From contig JAEXYH010000099.1 in assembly GCA_023451735.1 (NCBI GenBank), forward strand, positions 67,672 through 131,671: a stretch of DNA of 64,000 nucleotides. The letters are read 5' to 3'. Shown one piece after another: positions 44,093 through 52,767 of the stretch (position 1 is the stretch's first letter; every line of letters starts with the position of its first letter). Below the pieces are notes generated by a model, which saw nothing but the letters and a program-made list of their open reading frames with translations, was not told the DNA's origin and ran no database searches. This DNA is from Pseudomonadota bacterium (GTDB taxonomy: Bacteria > Pseudomonadota > Alphaproteobacteria > Rhizobiales > Rhizobiaceae). The translations under genes were made by a program, and so were the position numbers.

Positions 44093-44920
44093 TTACATAT
44101 TTTGCGCCTGAACGTAGCTGAGGCTACGGGATGGCGAGCGCAAGGCGGGATCGAAGGGATTGATCTTCTGTCCCAGCGCTTTGGCTTCGGCTGCCAGAAT
44201 GTCCACAATGGCTTGCAGCCGTTCACCTTGGGCGCGTTCGGCAAGCGTGCCGACGCTCAGGGCCGCGACCGCCGTACCGCTCGCATCGCAGACGGGTACG
44301 GCGACACCCGCCATGCCCGGAATGAGACCCGCATTAAAGCTCACGAAACCCTGCTCCCGGGCACTGGCGAGTAGCAGGCGGAAGCTTGCCTCGTCGAGAT
44401 GGCTGCGATCAAGCAGCCGGGGCATGTTGAACCGGATTACGGCCTCTCTTTCTGCTTCAGGCAGGTTGGCAAGGATGGCAGTGCTGCCCTGACCGATGCC
44501 GAGCGGTACCTTGCCGCCGATGTCGCCGGTAAAGGAGCGGATCGGGAAGGGGCCTTCGACACGATCGAGGCAGACTGCATCATAGCCGCTGCGAACGAGC
44601 AGGAAGATCGTGTCGGTCAAGGTGGAAGAGAGGCGAAGAAGTGCGGGGCGTGCCAGTTCGCGCAATCCGTCGGAGCGTCCGGCACGGGCTGCCAAGACGA
44701 AAAATTCGAGACCTAACCGGTATCGCTTGCCACCTGCCACCTGTTCGACGAAGCCTTCGGCGACCAGATCCTGCATGGCACGATGGGCCGTCGGCTGGTT
44801 GCAGCCGACTTCCTTTGCCACATCGATCAGCCGCATACCGGCACCATCCGCTGCGCCAAGCGCCTTCAGGATGATCAGCGTGCGCCGCGCGCTCGAGATC
44901 TGCCGGGTGTCTTCATTCAT
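44093..44920 (-). CDS. IclR-family transcriptional regulator
   Basis: 275 residues. An N-terminal winged helix-turn-helix (MRLIDVAKEVGCNQPTAHRA, near residues 28-47) is followed by the IclR effector domain (DAVCLDRVEGPFPIRSFTGD, later NAGLIPGMAGVAVPV). It is divergent from the ABC/oxidase module that begins at 45092, with 171 AT-rich bases between, so it is the probable local regulator. Effectors for this family are often small organic acids such as glyoxylate or pyruvate, which would fit an oxidase that yields a 2-oxo acid. Confidence 0.92.
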   Translation of the reverse strand: MNEDTRQISSARRTLIILKALGAADGAGMRLIDVAKEVGCNQPTAHRAMQDLVAEGFVEQVAGGKRYRLGLEFFVLAARAGRSDGLRELARPALLRLSSTLTDTIFLLVRSGYDAVCLDRVEGPFPIRSFTGDIGGKVPLGIGQGSTAILANLPEAEREAVIRFNMPRLLDRSHLDEASFRLLLASAREQGFVSFNAGLIPGMAGVAVPVCDASGTAVAALSVGTLAERAQGERLQAIVDILAAEAKALGQKINPFDPALRSPSRSLSYVQAQNM

Positions 44921-44994
44921 TAAATGTAATCAGAATTAGTCATCATCTTCTTAAATTTCATATATCGGAATATTTCAACGATAATTTTTCTAAT

Positions 44995-45006
44995 TGGAAT
45001 TTTCCA
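44995..45006. promoter_or_regulatory. Candidate IclR-type operator
   Basis: TGGAA and TTCCA flank two central bases in the AT-rich region between the divergent iclR-type gene and the oxidase/ABC module. Enterobacterial IclR recognises the same half sites with a wider centre. A related partial copy (GGAATATTTC) lies about 30 bases away, near 44967. The match is short and tentative. Confidence 0.35.
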
Positions 45007-45091
45007 TTGACCATCGGCAGTTTTCTACAGTCTCCTCCCATTCGGGAACGAAATTAGAAAAAGCGCGATAACTGGCGCTACTGGAGTGGAC

Positions 45092-46159
45092 ATGAGCTTT
45101 CTGACGCTCAATTCGCTGTCGAAGATTTATGGCAATTTCACCGCCGTTGACGCGGTCGATCTGGAGGTCAGCAAGGGCGAATTCGTATCGCTTCTCGGGC
45201 CATCCGGATGTGGCAAGACCACGACGCTGCAGATGATTGCGGGTCTCGCCGAACCATCGGCTGGGTTGGTCATGCTCGACGGCCGCGATATCACCCGTGA
45301 GAAACCGAACCGCCGCGGGCTCGGCATCGTATTCCAGACCTATGCGCTCTTCCCGCATATGACCGTGGCGCAGAATGTCAGCTTCGGGCTGGAAATGCGC
45401 AAGGTCGGCAGGGCCGCGCGCGATCGTCGAGTGGCCGAGGCACTGGCACTCGTCAAGCTCGACCGGTTTTCTGATCGTTATCCGCGCCAGCTTTCCGGCG
45501 GCCAGCGGCAGCGCGTCGCGATCGCCCGTGCCCTCGTCATCGAGCCGCCAGTGCTGCTACTCGATGAGCCATTGTCCAATCTGGATGCCAAGCTGCGTGA
45601 GGAAATGCAGTTCGAGCTTCGGCGCATCCAGCAGACGGTCGGCACGACGACGATCATGGTTACCCACGACCAGGGCGAGGCGCTGTCGATCAGCGACCGG
45701 GTGGTCGTCATGGAACACGGAAAGATGACGCAAACAGATGTGCCGGCGGCAGTCTACGATCATCCGGCGACAGAGTTCATCTCCTCATTTATCGGCAAGA
45801 TGAACAACATTCCCGGCATCGCGCTGAAGCTCGGCATCCGCGCCTCCGGCGTCATCCTGCCGGCAACCGACTGTCCCGCCGCCGCGGGCGAGCCGGCCGT
45901 CCTGTCGCTTCGCCCCGAACGGATTACCATCGTGCCGGCGGGCCAGGGGCATCTGCACGGAGTGGTCGGCGCAAGGTTCTTCTTCGGCAGCCACTGGCTG
46001 TTCAACGTCGATACGGCGGTCGGCCAGATCATCGTTTCCTGGCCGAATACGGATGGGTCATTGCCTGCATCCCAAGGGCAGCCCGTGGGTCTCTCATGGT
46101 CGCCGGAAAGCGCACGTGTCTCGGCCCGGGCGCAGGCGACTTCGAGGATCGACGCATGA
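45092..46159 (+). CDS. ABC transporter ATP-binding protein (PotA type)
   Basis: About 355 residues. ATG at 45092 has GGAG 5 bases upstream; a GTG at 45086 would overlap this site. Walker A GPSGCGKTT, signature LSGGQRQRVAIARAL, Walker B LLLDEPLSNLD and H-loop VTHDQGEALSI are intact, with a C-terminal TOBE domain (LRPERITIVPAGQG). It leads the operon with the permeases, oxidase subunits and binding protein, an order in which the binding protein comes last. The stop overlaps the first permease start (ATGA). Confidence 0.93.
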   Translation: MSFLTLNSLSKIYGNFTAVDAVDLEVSKGEFVSLLGPSGCGKTTTLQMIAGLAEPSAGLVMLDGRDITREKPNRRGLGIVFQTYALFPHMTVAQNVSFGLEMRKVGRAARDRRVAEALALVKLDRFSDRYPRQLSGGQRQRVAIARALVIEPPVLLLDEPLSNLDAKLREEMQFELRRIQQTVGTTTIMVTHDQGEALSISDRVVVMEHGKMTQTDVPAAVYDHPATEFISSFIGKMNNIPGIALKLGIRASGVILPATDCPAAAGEPAVLSLRPERITIVPAGQGHLHGVVGARFFFGSHWLFNVDTAVGQIIVSWPNTDGSLPASQGQPVGLSWSPESARVSARAQATSRIDA

Positions 46160-47010
46160 CGGCGCCGACATCCTCGACGCCGTGGTTCCTGTCTTTCCCC
46201 GGCCTGATCTTCTTCCTCGGCATGGTGGTTCTGCCGCTGACGCTGACCGCGGTCCTTTCCTTTCATGCCTATGATTTCAATATAGGTGTGCTCGACAGCT
46301 ACACGCTGTCGAACTACACGACGGTTCTCTCCGACCCCTATTTTCTTTCGATCTTCTGGCGAACGTTGAGGATCGCCTTTATCACCACGGTTCTGTGTAT
46401 CGTCATCGGTGTGCCGGAAGCCTACATCCTGTCGCGGATGTGGAACCCGTGGCGGTCGATTTTCCTGCTCGTCATCATAGGTCCGCTGCTGGTTTCGGTC
46501 GTTGTGCGCTCCTTCGGCTGGAGCATGCTGCTCGGTTCGACGGGATTGATCTCCAAGGCCAGCATCATGCTCGGTCTTGGCCCGGTTCGCATTCTCTACA
46601 GCGAGGCGGCGATCGTGATCGCGCTGGTGCATGTGATGCTGCCGTTCATGATCATCCCGGTCTGGACGGCGATCCAGAAGCTTGATCCTGGGCTTGAACC
46701 GGCTGCATGGTCGCTTGGCGCTTCGCGCTTCACTGCAGTGCGACGGATCATCCTGCCGCAGATTTCGCTTGGCGTTCTTTCCGGCAGCCTGATCGTTTTC
46801 GGCCTTTCGGCGAGCTCTTTCGCCATTCCCGGCCTGCTCGGCGGGCGGCGGCTGAAAATGGCAGCGACCGTCGTCTATGACGAATATATGCACGAGCTGA
46901 ACTGGCCGCTCGGCGCTGCCATCGCTTTCATCGTTCTTGTCGCCAACCTTCTGATCATGCTGGCCTACAACCGGATGATCGAAGCCAAGGCGCGCAAGGT
47001 TCTGGGCTGA
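46156..47010 (+). CDS. ABC transporter permease (PotB type)
   Basis: About 284 residues from ATG at 46156, overlapping the ATPase stop by 4 bases. Multi-spanning; the first span is LIFFLGMVVLPLTLTAVLSF near residues 15-34, and the EAA-type loop reads AAWSLGASRFTAVRRIILPQ near residue 200. It pairs with the next permease, 11 bases downstream, in the transporter that feeds the HcnABC-like oxidase. Confidence 0.92.
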   Translation: MTAPTSSTPWFLSFPGLIFFLGMVVLPLTLTAVLSFHAYDFNIGVLDSYTLSNYTTVLSDPYFLSIFWRTLRIAFITTVLCIVIGVPEAYILSRMWNPWRSIFLLVIIGPLLVSVVVRSFGWSMLLGSTGLISKASIMLGLGPVRILYSEAAIVIALVHVMLPFMIIPVWTAIQKLDPGLEPAAWSLGASRFTAVRRIILPQISLGVLSGSLIVFGLSASSFAIPGLLGGRRLKMAATVVYDEYMHELNWPLGAAIAFIVLVANLLIMLAYNRMIEAKARKVLG

Positions 47011-47021
47011 GGGGGCAGGAT

Positions 47022-47816
47022 ATGGATCGCAACGGACCAATCGCCCTCATCTTTCACACGCTTGTCGTCTGCTTCATGCTGGCACCGCTGGTGATCATCT
47101 GTCTGGTCGCGTTTACGCCCGACAGTACGCTCACCATCCCGACGACCGAGTTTTCGCTGCGGTGGTTCAAGGCCGTGTTTGTCCATCCGGACTTCATGGC
47201 ATCCTTCTACAATAGCCTGTGGCTGGCAACGCTCGCGGCAACGATCGCCGTGCTGATCTCGCTTCCGGCCGGCATCGCGATCTCCCGCTACGAATTTCCG
47301 GGCCGCGGTTTTCTCAATGGCCTGTTCCTGTCGCCGCTGATCATTCCGCATCTGGTTCTCGGCGTCGCCCTTCTGAGATTGTTCACGCTGATCGGCGCAA
47401 CGGGCAGTTTCGGCTGGCTGGTGGCAAGCCATGTCGTTGTCGTTACGCCCTATGTGCTGCGGCTGGTGATGGCGGCGCTCACAGGCATCGACCGCAATGC
47501 TGAACAGGCTGCGTTGACGCTCGGGGCCGGACCGCTCACGGTGTTCCGGCGGATTACCGTGCCGATGATCCTGCCCGGCATTACCGGAGGCTGGCTGCTC
47601 GCCTTCATCAACAGTTTCGACGAATTGACCATGTCGATCTTCGTCACCTCACCCCAGACCGTCACGCTGCCGGTCAGGATGTACATGTACGCGACGGAAT
47701 CCATCGATCCGATGATGGCAGCCGTTTCCGCGCTGATGATCGCCCTGACCGGTATCGCCATGCTCGTGCTCGACCGGGCGTTCGGACTGGACCGTATTCT
47801 TGTCGGGCAGAAGTGA
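47022..47816 (+). CDS. ABC transporter permease (PotC type)
   Basis: 264-residue inner-membrane permease with the EAA loop QAALTLGAGPLTVFRRITVP near residue 160. A GGGGGCAGG site precedes the ATG. It completes the channel of the polyamine-type transporter. Its stop lies 6 bases before the small ferredoxin-like subunit, which shows that uptake and oxidation are one unit. Confidence 0.92.
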   Translation: MDRNGPIALIFHTLVVCFMLAPLVIICLVAFTPDSTLTIPTTEFSLRWFKAVFVHPDFMASFYNSLWLATLAATIAVLISLPAGIAISRYEFPGRGFLNGLFLSPLIIPHLVLGVALLRLFTLIGATGSFGWLVASHVVVVTPYVLRLVMAALTGIDRNAEQAALTLGAGPLTVFRRITVPMILPGITGGWLLAFINSFDELTMSIFVTSPQTVTLPVRMYMYATESIDPMMAAVSALMIALTGIAMLVLDRAFGLDRILVGQK

Positions 47817-47822
47817 ACGAAA

Positions 47823-48125
47823 ATGCCGCTCCTGCATCGCGTTGCGCGACAGAATGAAGTTCCGATCAGTTTCTCGCTGAACGGCAAACCTTGCGAGGGA
47901 CGGCGCGGTGACACGCTGCTCAGCGCCATCCTCACCGTGGACGAACGGCTCAGGCCCAGCGATTTCAGCCATGAACCGCGGGCCGGTTTCTGCCAGATGT
48001 CGGCCTGCCAGGATTGCTGGGTCACACTCACAAGCGGTGAACGGGTGCGTGCCTGTTCCACCCCACTCGCGGAGGGCATGCAGGTGATCACCCAAGCGAT
48101 CACTGGGGCGGGAGAGGCCGCATGA
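47823..48125 (+). CDS. Small [2Fe-2S] subunit of HcnA / opine-oxidase type
   Basis: 100 residues. A plant-type [2Fe-2S] pattern is present: Cys57, Cys62, Cys65 (FCQMSACQDC) and Cys78. Proteins of this size in this position are the gamma subunit (HcnA-like) of membrane-associated flavoenzyme complexes such as hydrogen cyanide synthase and nopaline/octopine oxidases. It would pass electrons from the flavin subunits toward the respiratory chain. Its stop overlaps the next start by 4 bases. Confidence 0.87.
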   Translation: MPLLHRVARQNEVPISFSLNGKPCEGRRGDTLLSAILTVDERLRPSDFSHEPRAGFCQMSACQDCWVTLTSGERVRACSTPLAEGMQVITQAITGAGEAA

Positions 48126-49528
48126 GTGACGCTTCAAAAGATCGGGCTCAGCCTCTCATCGTCGGCGCCGGACCGGCCGGTATCCGTGCCGCAGCCACAC
48201 TTGTTGCAGCCGGGCTTCGGCCGATCGTCGTCGACGAGGCGCCGGCCTGCGGCGGGCAGATCTATCGTCAGCCTCTCGTGCCGGATGGCCGCGATGCGAG
48301 GGCCCGGTATGGTTCGGAAGCGCCCAAGGCCGAGCGACTGCATGGAGAATTCGCCGGGCTGCAGGGCAAGATCGATTATCTGCCCAACACGCTGGTCTGG
48401 AACCTGTCGGACGGCATTGCCGATGTGGCGACGAATGGCGGGCATCGCCGGCTCGCCCATGATGGACTGATCCTTGCGACCGGAGCGATGGACCGCATTC
48501 TTCCAGTCCCGGGATGGACCTTGCCCGGTGTGTTTTCGCTTGGTGGCTCGCAGATCGCCTTGAAGGCGCAGGGTTGCGTCATCGGTTCGCGCGTCGTCTT
48601 TGCCGGCACTGGGCCGCTGCTTTATCTCGTCGCTTGGCAATATATGAAAGCCGGGGTGAAGGTGGCGGCGGTGCTGGACGCCGCACCACTCACCGCGCAA
48701 ATGGCAATGATGAAGGCCCTGCCGAGCTTCCCTGCCATCGTCCTGCGCGGCACGCGCTTCGTTGCCGAAATGATGATGAAGGGTGTCGCCTTCCATTACG
48801 GGGTCAACAAGCTTCGTTTCGAGGGGGCGAGCCGGGTCGAGGGCGTGTCCTTCGAGGTGCGCGGCAAACGTCGGCATCTGGCCTGCGACGGCGCGGGTTT
48901 TGGGCTCGGGCTGAAGCCGGAAACACAGCTTGCCGATCTCGCCGGCTGCCGGTTCGCCTTCAACGAACGCGATCGCGTTTTCCTGCCGCAAACGGATGCC
49001 GCTCGCCGCTCCAGTGTCGCCGGGATCTATCTTGCCGGTGACGGATCCGGCATTGCCGGTGCCGATGCTGCGGAAATGTCCGGGGAAAGGGCAGCACTAT
49101 CGCTGATCGAGGATCGCGGCCTTGGTGTCGATCGGGGCCGCGCGGGTGTGCTTGAAAAGGAGCTGCGCCGAATCTTCGCTTTCCGCACCATTCTCGAACA
49201 ATCCTTTCCTTTCCCGTCGCACTGGATCGCTGACCTGCCGGGCGACACGATGGTCTGTCGTTGCGAGGAGATCGATGTTTCGGCCATTCGCGATGCCACG
49301 GATCATTTCGGCATTGTCGAGATGAACCGGCTGAAGGCGGTGAGCCGGGTCGGCATGGGCCGTTGCCAGGGCCGTGTCTGCGGTTCGGCCGCAGCCGAAC
49401 TGCTCGCCGCCTCGACCGACCGGCCGATTTCGGCCGTTGGCCGCCTGCGCGGACAGGCGCCGGTCAAGCCGTTGCCCATGTCCTATGCCGCAGCCGCGCC
49501 CTCCATCACCGGGGAGGCCGCGGAATGA
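48122..49528 (+). CDS. FAD/NAD(P)-binding oxidoreductase subunit of HcnB / OoxA type
   Basis: 468 residues. The N-terminal motif LIVGAGPAGIRAAATLVAAG binds FAD, and a second nucleotide-binding motif (VVFAGTGPLLYLVAWQYMKA) is near residue 165. The C-terminal BFD-like [2Fe-2S] region contains CRCEE and, about 40 residues on, GRCQGRVCG. This architecture is that of HcnB and of the A subunit of opine oxidases. It overlaps both neighbours by 4 bases, so the three oxidase subunits are made together. The complex likely oxidises a C-N bond in an N-substituted amino acid or amine. Confidence 0.88.
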   Translation: MSDASKDRAQPLIVGAGPAGIRAAATLVAAGLRPIVVDEAPACGGQIYRQPLVPDGRDARARYGSEAPKAERLHGEFAGLQGKIDYLPNTLVWNLSDGIADVATNGGHRRLAHDGLILATGAMDRILPVPGWTLPGVFSLGGSQIALKAQGCVIGSRVVFAGTGPLLYLVAWQYMKAGVKVAAVLDAAPLTAQMAMMKALPSFPAIVLRGTRFVAEMMMKGVAFHYGVNKLRFEGASRVEGVSFEVRGKRRHLACDGAGFGLGLKPETQLADLAGCRFAFNERDRVFLPQTDAARRSSVAGIYLAGDGSGIAGADAAEMSGERAALSLIEDRGLGVDRGRAGVLEKELRRIFAFRTILEQSFPFPSHWIADLPGDTMVCRCEEIDVSAIRDATDHFGIVEMNRLKAVSRVGMGRCQGRVCGSAAAELLAASTDRPISAVGRLRGQAPVKPLPMSYAAAAPSITGEAAE

Positions 49529-50694
49529 AGGTCGATGTTGCGATCATCGGTGGCGGTCTGGTCGGTTGTTCTGCAGCATTGGCTCTGAGGCAGAAAGGCC
49601 TGTCGGTGGCTTTGCTTGAGCGTGGATTCTGCGGAGCGCAGGCGAGCGGCGTCAATTATGGCGGCGTGCGCCGCCAGGGCCGACCGATCGAGCAATTGCC
49701 GCTGGCGCAGCGTGCCCATGCGGTCTGGCCGAAGCTCAGGCAACTGATCGGGATAGATGGCGAATTTCGCCGTACCGGGCAGCTGAAACTTGCCCGCAAC
49801 GAGGCGGAAATGACCTCGCTCGAAGCCTATGCCAAGGCCGCCGCATCGACCGAGCTGAAACTCGAACTGCTTGGCTCCAATGCGCTTGCCGAGCGCTTCC
49901 CGTGGATCGATCGCGATATCGCGGTCGGCGCTTCGTTTTCCGCCGATGACGGACAAGCCAATCCGCGTCTCGTGTCTGCCGGCTTTGCCGCCGCCGCTAA
50001 GCGGGCGGGTGTCGAGATTCACGAGCAGACGCCGGTGCTCGGCGTCTCGAAGGAAGCCGAAGGGTTTCTCGTTGACGCGCAGGGTGTGCCGACGATCCGC
50101 GCCGCACATCTGGTCAATGCCGCCGGTGCCTGGGCAGGGCCGTTTGCCGATGCTTTCGGGGAGGGTGTACCGCTCGGCCGCATCTATCCGTCGATGATCG
50201 TCACCGAGCCGATGAAAGTGTTCATGACCGTCAATACCGGCGTCGAGGGCGGCGAAGTCTATGCCCGGCAGGTGGAGCGCGGCAATTGCATTATCGGCGG
50301 CCAGCGGGGTGTTGCCCGCGCAGACGACGCCGATTTTTCCCGGCCGACGGATGTCGGCGTCACGACAGTGATGCAACGCGCATCGCGGCTTTTCCCACCG
50401 CTGAAAAATGCCCACGCAATTCGTTTCTGGTCGGGAACGGAAGGGGCGATGCCAGACAAGAATCCGGTGATCGGTCAAAGCGGCACCACATCCGGCCTGA
50501 TCCATGCGTTCGGTTTTTCCGGTGCCGGTTTTCAGATCGCGCCAGGGGTCGGCGAGGTCATCGCCGAACTGATCACCACGGGTGAGACTATCACACCGAT
50601 CGATGCCTTCTCGATCACCCGCTTCTCCGTCGACGCCGCCAAGGGCTCGGGCGCCGACGCTTTACCGCAGAGCCCTCAATCAAGGGGAACGTGA
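49525..50694 (+). CDS. FAD-dependent D-amino-acid-oxidase-fold subunit of HcnC / OoxB type
   Basis: About 389 residues from ATG at 49525, with GGGGAGG 7 bases upstream and a 4-base overlap with the preceding gene. The motif VAIIGGGLVGCSAALALRQK binds FAD, and the C-terminal FSGAGFQIAPGVGEVIAELI is typical of the DAO fold (glycine oxidase, sarcosine oxidase beta, HcnC). It is the likely catalytic dehydrogenase subunit that acts on the imported compound. An imine product would hydrolyse to an amine plus a 2-oxo acid. The exact substrate is unknown; an opine, D-amino acid or glycine derivative is possible. Confidence 0.88.
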   Translation: MKVDVAIIGGGLVGCSAALALRQKGLSVALLERGFCGAQASGVNYGGVRRQGRPIEQLPLAQRAHAVWPKLRQLIGIDGEFRRTGQLKLARNEAEMTSLEAYAKAAASTELKLELLGSNALAERFPWIDRDIAVGASFSADDGQANPRLVSAGFAAAAKRAGVEIHEQTPVLGVSKEAEGFLVDAQGVPTIRAAHLVNAAGAWAGPFADAFGEGVPLGRIYPSMIVTEPMKVFMTVNTGVEGGEVYARQVERGNCIIGGQRGVARADDADFSRPTDVGVTTVMQRASRLFPPLKNAHAIRFWSGTEGAMPDKNPVIGQSGTTSGLIHAFGFSGAGFQIAPGVGEVIAELITTGETITPIDAFSITRFSVDAAKGSGADALPQSPQSRGT

Positions 50695-51744
50695 ATGATG
50701 AAATCCATCCATGCGGCACTCGCCGCCAGCATCGCATGCCTGACCGTTGCCGGTTCGGCCCATGCCGAGACCAAGACCCTTTATGTCGGGATGAACGGCG
50801 GCAATCTGGAACGCACTTTCACCCAGGCTGTCTTCCCCGCCTTCGAAAGGGCCAATGACGTGAAGATCGTCGTCGTGCCGGGCACATCCAGCGATATTCT
50901 CGCCAAGGCAACCGCTGCCAAGGATGCGCCGCAGATGAACCTGATGTTTCTCGACGACGGCATCATGTATCGCGCCATCGGCCTCGGCCTTTGCGAAAAA
51001 CTTAAGGCAAGCCCGGAGCTTGCCGAAGTCGACAAGGCCGCCCGGATGAAGGACGACATGGCCGTCGGCGTCAACATGGGCATGACGGGGATCGCCTATA
51101 ACACCAAGCTGTTTGCCGATAACAGCTGGTCTGCCCCGACCTCTTGGATGGATTTCGCCGATCCGAAATTTGCCGACAAGGTTGTCTTCCAGTCGGCATC
51201 CGCCTCGTCCTTCGGCCTGCACGCCTTCCTGATGTTCAACCGCATCCAGGGCGGTGACGAAACCAATGTCGAGCCGGGCTTCACGAAGTTCGGCGAGATG
51301 ATCGGCAAGAACGTGCTCGAATTTATTCCGAGTTCGACGAAGATTTCTGAAATGACCCAGGCCGGCGAGGCGGCAATCTTCCCGCTGACCCCGACGGCGG
51401 TCAGCACGCTCAAGGCGCAGGACATCCCGGTCGAATACGCGCAGCCTAAGGAAGGCTCCGTGGTGCTGATGTATACGGCTTGCACGATCGCCAAGAACAA
51501 TGAGCCGGAGCTGACGCAGAAGCTCGCAGCCTATCTGCTTTCGGCCGACGCGCAGTCCAAGGCACTCGATGCCGGCGACGTCTACCCATCCAACCCGAAA
51601 GCGGTTGCCTCTACGCCGGAAGGCAAGGTGAAGCTTGACGCATTCCAGACCTACATGAAAACCGCCGTCGTTCTCGACTGGGATGCGATCAACGCCAAGC
51701 GTGCCGAATGGAATAGCCGCTGGAACAAGATGATCGAACAATAA
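50695..51744 (+). CDS. ABC transporter substrate-binding protein (PotD-like)
   Basis: 349 residues with signal peptide MKSIHAALAASIACLTVAG, cut near SAHA-ET. The mature protein belongs to the PotD/PotF-like group (LYVGMNGGNLERTFTQAVFP, later GITAYNTKL-like GIAYNTKLFAD). AAGGGGAACG precedes tandem ATGs at 50695 and 50698, and the ATG directly follows the oxidase stop. It supplies the polyamine-type permeases at the head of the operon. The ligand is presumably the oxidase substrate. A terminator-like hairpin follows. Confidence 0.9.
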   Translation: MMKSIHAALAASIACLTVAGSAHAETKTLYVGMNGGNLERTFTQAVFPAFERANDVKIVVVPGTSSDILAKATAAKDAPQMNLMFLDDGIMYRAIGLGLCEKLKASPELAEVDKAARMKDDMAVGVNMGMTGIAYNTKLFADNSWSAPTSWMDFADPKFADKVVFQSASASSFGLHAFLMFNRIQGGDETNVEPGFTKFGEMIGKNVLEFIPSSTKISEMTQAGEAAIFPLTPTAVSTLKAQDIPVEYAQPKEGSVVLMYTACTIAKNNEPELTQKLAAYLLSADAQSKALDAGDVYPSNPKAVASTPEGKVKLDAFQTYMKTAVVLDWDAINAKRAEWNSRWNKMIEQ

Positions 51745-51767
51745 GCGGTTCGACCTGATCCTCATGC

Positions 51768-51823
51768 CGCCGGAAAGCCTCGCGGGGTCGTTGTATCCTA
51801 CTGGCGCTTTCCGGCGTCTTTTT
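51768..51823 (+). terminator. Rho-independent terminator after the binding-protein gene
   Basis: CGCCGGAAAGC and its exact complement form an 11-bp stem around a 27-base loop, followed by GTCTTTTT ending at 51823. It begins 24 bases after the binding-protein stop. The long loop is unusual, but the stem and T run are convincing. It separates the oxidase operon from the dehydrogenase gene that starts 24 bases later, so the latter depends on read-through or its own promoter. Confidence 0.7.
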
Positions 51824-51846
51824 GAAATGCGCTTGTGGAGTGCCGC

Positions 51847-52767
51847 GTGAGCCTCGTCATCATCAGAAAAACCGCCCCGACCGCTCCATGGCAGCAGGCA
51901 TTCGCCAGTCAGGCGCCCGATCTTGCCGTTCATGCCTGGCCCGAAACGGGACCGTTGGAAGAGGTTGACTACGTTCTCTGCTGGGCGCCGAGTGCCGGAG
52001 AGATCGCGCGTTATCCCAATCTCAAGGCAGTGTTTTCACTGGGGGCCGGCGTCGATCATCTTCTGAGCGACGACACGATCCCGCTACATCTGCCGATCGT
52101 GCGCATGGTCGACAAGTCGATCACCGATGGCATGGTGCAATATGTGGTGATGGCGGTGATCAGCCATCACCGCCGCATGGACGAGATGCGCGCCAACCAG
52201 GCCGCCAGAATCTGGAAGAAACTCGATCTCTCAAATCCGCAGATCGGCATCATGGGCATGGGTGGCCTCGGCCGGGCCTGCGCCCGGGCACTGTCGACGA
52301 TGGGCTACAAGGTGCGCGGCTGGAACAGGAGCGGCCGGCCGGTCGAAGGTGTCGAGGTTTTCGGAGGCGCGGACTGCTTGAAGCCCTTCCTCGCCGAGAC
52401 CGATATCCTGATCAGCCTCTTGCCGCATACCCGAGAAACGGTCGGGATCCTTGGTCGCGAGACATTCGCGGCTCTGCCGAAAGGCGCTTACGTCATCAAT
52501 GCGGGACGTGGCGAACAACTGGTCGAGGAAGATCTGCTCGGGGCTCTCCGCAGTAGCCATATTAGCGGTGCGATGCTCGATGTCTTTTGCAAGGAGCCAC
52601 TGGCTGCGGATCATCCGTTCTGGACGGAAGAGAACGTCACAGTGACGCCGCATATTGCCAGCTGGGTTGATCCGGTGGCCGGCACCGGCCATGTGCTGCG
52701 CGCGATTGGAGCTATCGAACGCTGCGAGGCACCCCAAGGGCTGGTTGACCGGGCAGCCGGCTACTAG
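51847..52767 (+). CDS. D-isomer-specific 2-hydroxyacid dehydrogenase (glyoxylate/hydroxypyruvate reductase A-like)
   Basis: About 306 residues. GTG at 51847 is preferred because GGAG lies 6 bases upstream; a GTG at 51835 would precede this site. The NAD(P)-binding motif GIMGMGGLGRACARAL is near residue 136, with the WNRSGRP turn suggesting NADPH. The catalytic Arg (NAGRGEQL), Glu and His (TPHIASW) are present. GhrA-like enzymes reduce glyoxylate or hydroxypyruvate. Next to an amine/opine-type oxidase it could remove the 2-oxo acid released, which is inference. Confidence 0.88.
   Translation: MSLVIIRKTAPTAPWQQAFASQAPDLAVHAWPETGPLEEVDYVLCWAPSAGEIARYPNLKAVFSLGAGVDHLLSDDTIPLHLPIVRMVDKSITDGMVQYVVMAVISHHRRMDEMRANQAARIWKKLDLSNPQIGIMGMGGLGRACARALSTMGYKVRGWNRSGRPVEGVEVFGGADCLKPFLAETDILISLLPHTRETVGILGRETFAALPKGAYVINAGRGEQLVEEDLLGALRSSHISGAMLDVFCKEPLAADHPFWTEENVTVTPHIASWVDPVAGTGHVLRAIGAIERCEAPQGLVDRAAGY

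Noticed and set aside
45760..47040. 426-codon open frame on the minus strand
   Set aside because: Opposite the ATPase end and first permease; highly charged low-complexity translation.
47823..50694. Calling these genes hcnABC (hydrogen cyanide synthase)
   Set aside because: The architecture is shared with opine oxidases and other amine dehydrogenases, and the transporter context argues for catabolism; subunit identity cannot be fixed by eye.
50680..51933. 417-codon open frame on the minus strand
   Set aside because: Opposite a binding-protein gene with a clear signal peptide.
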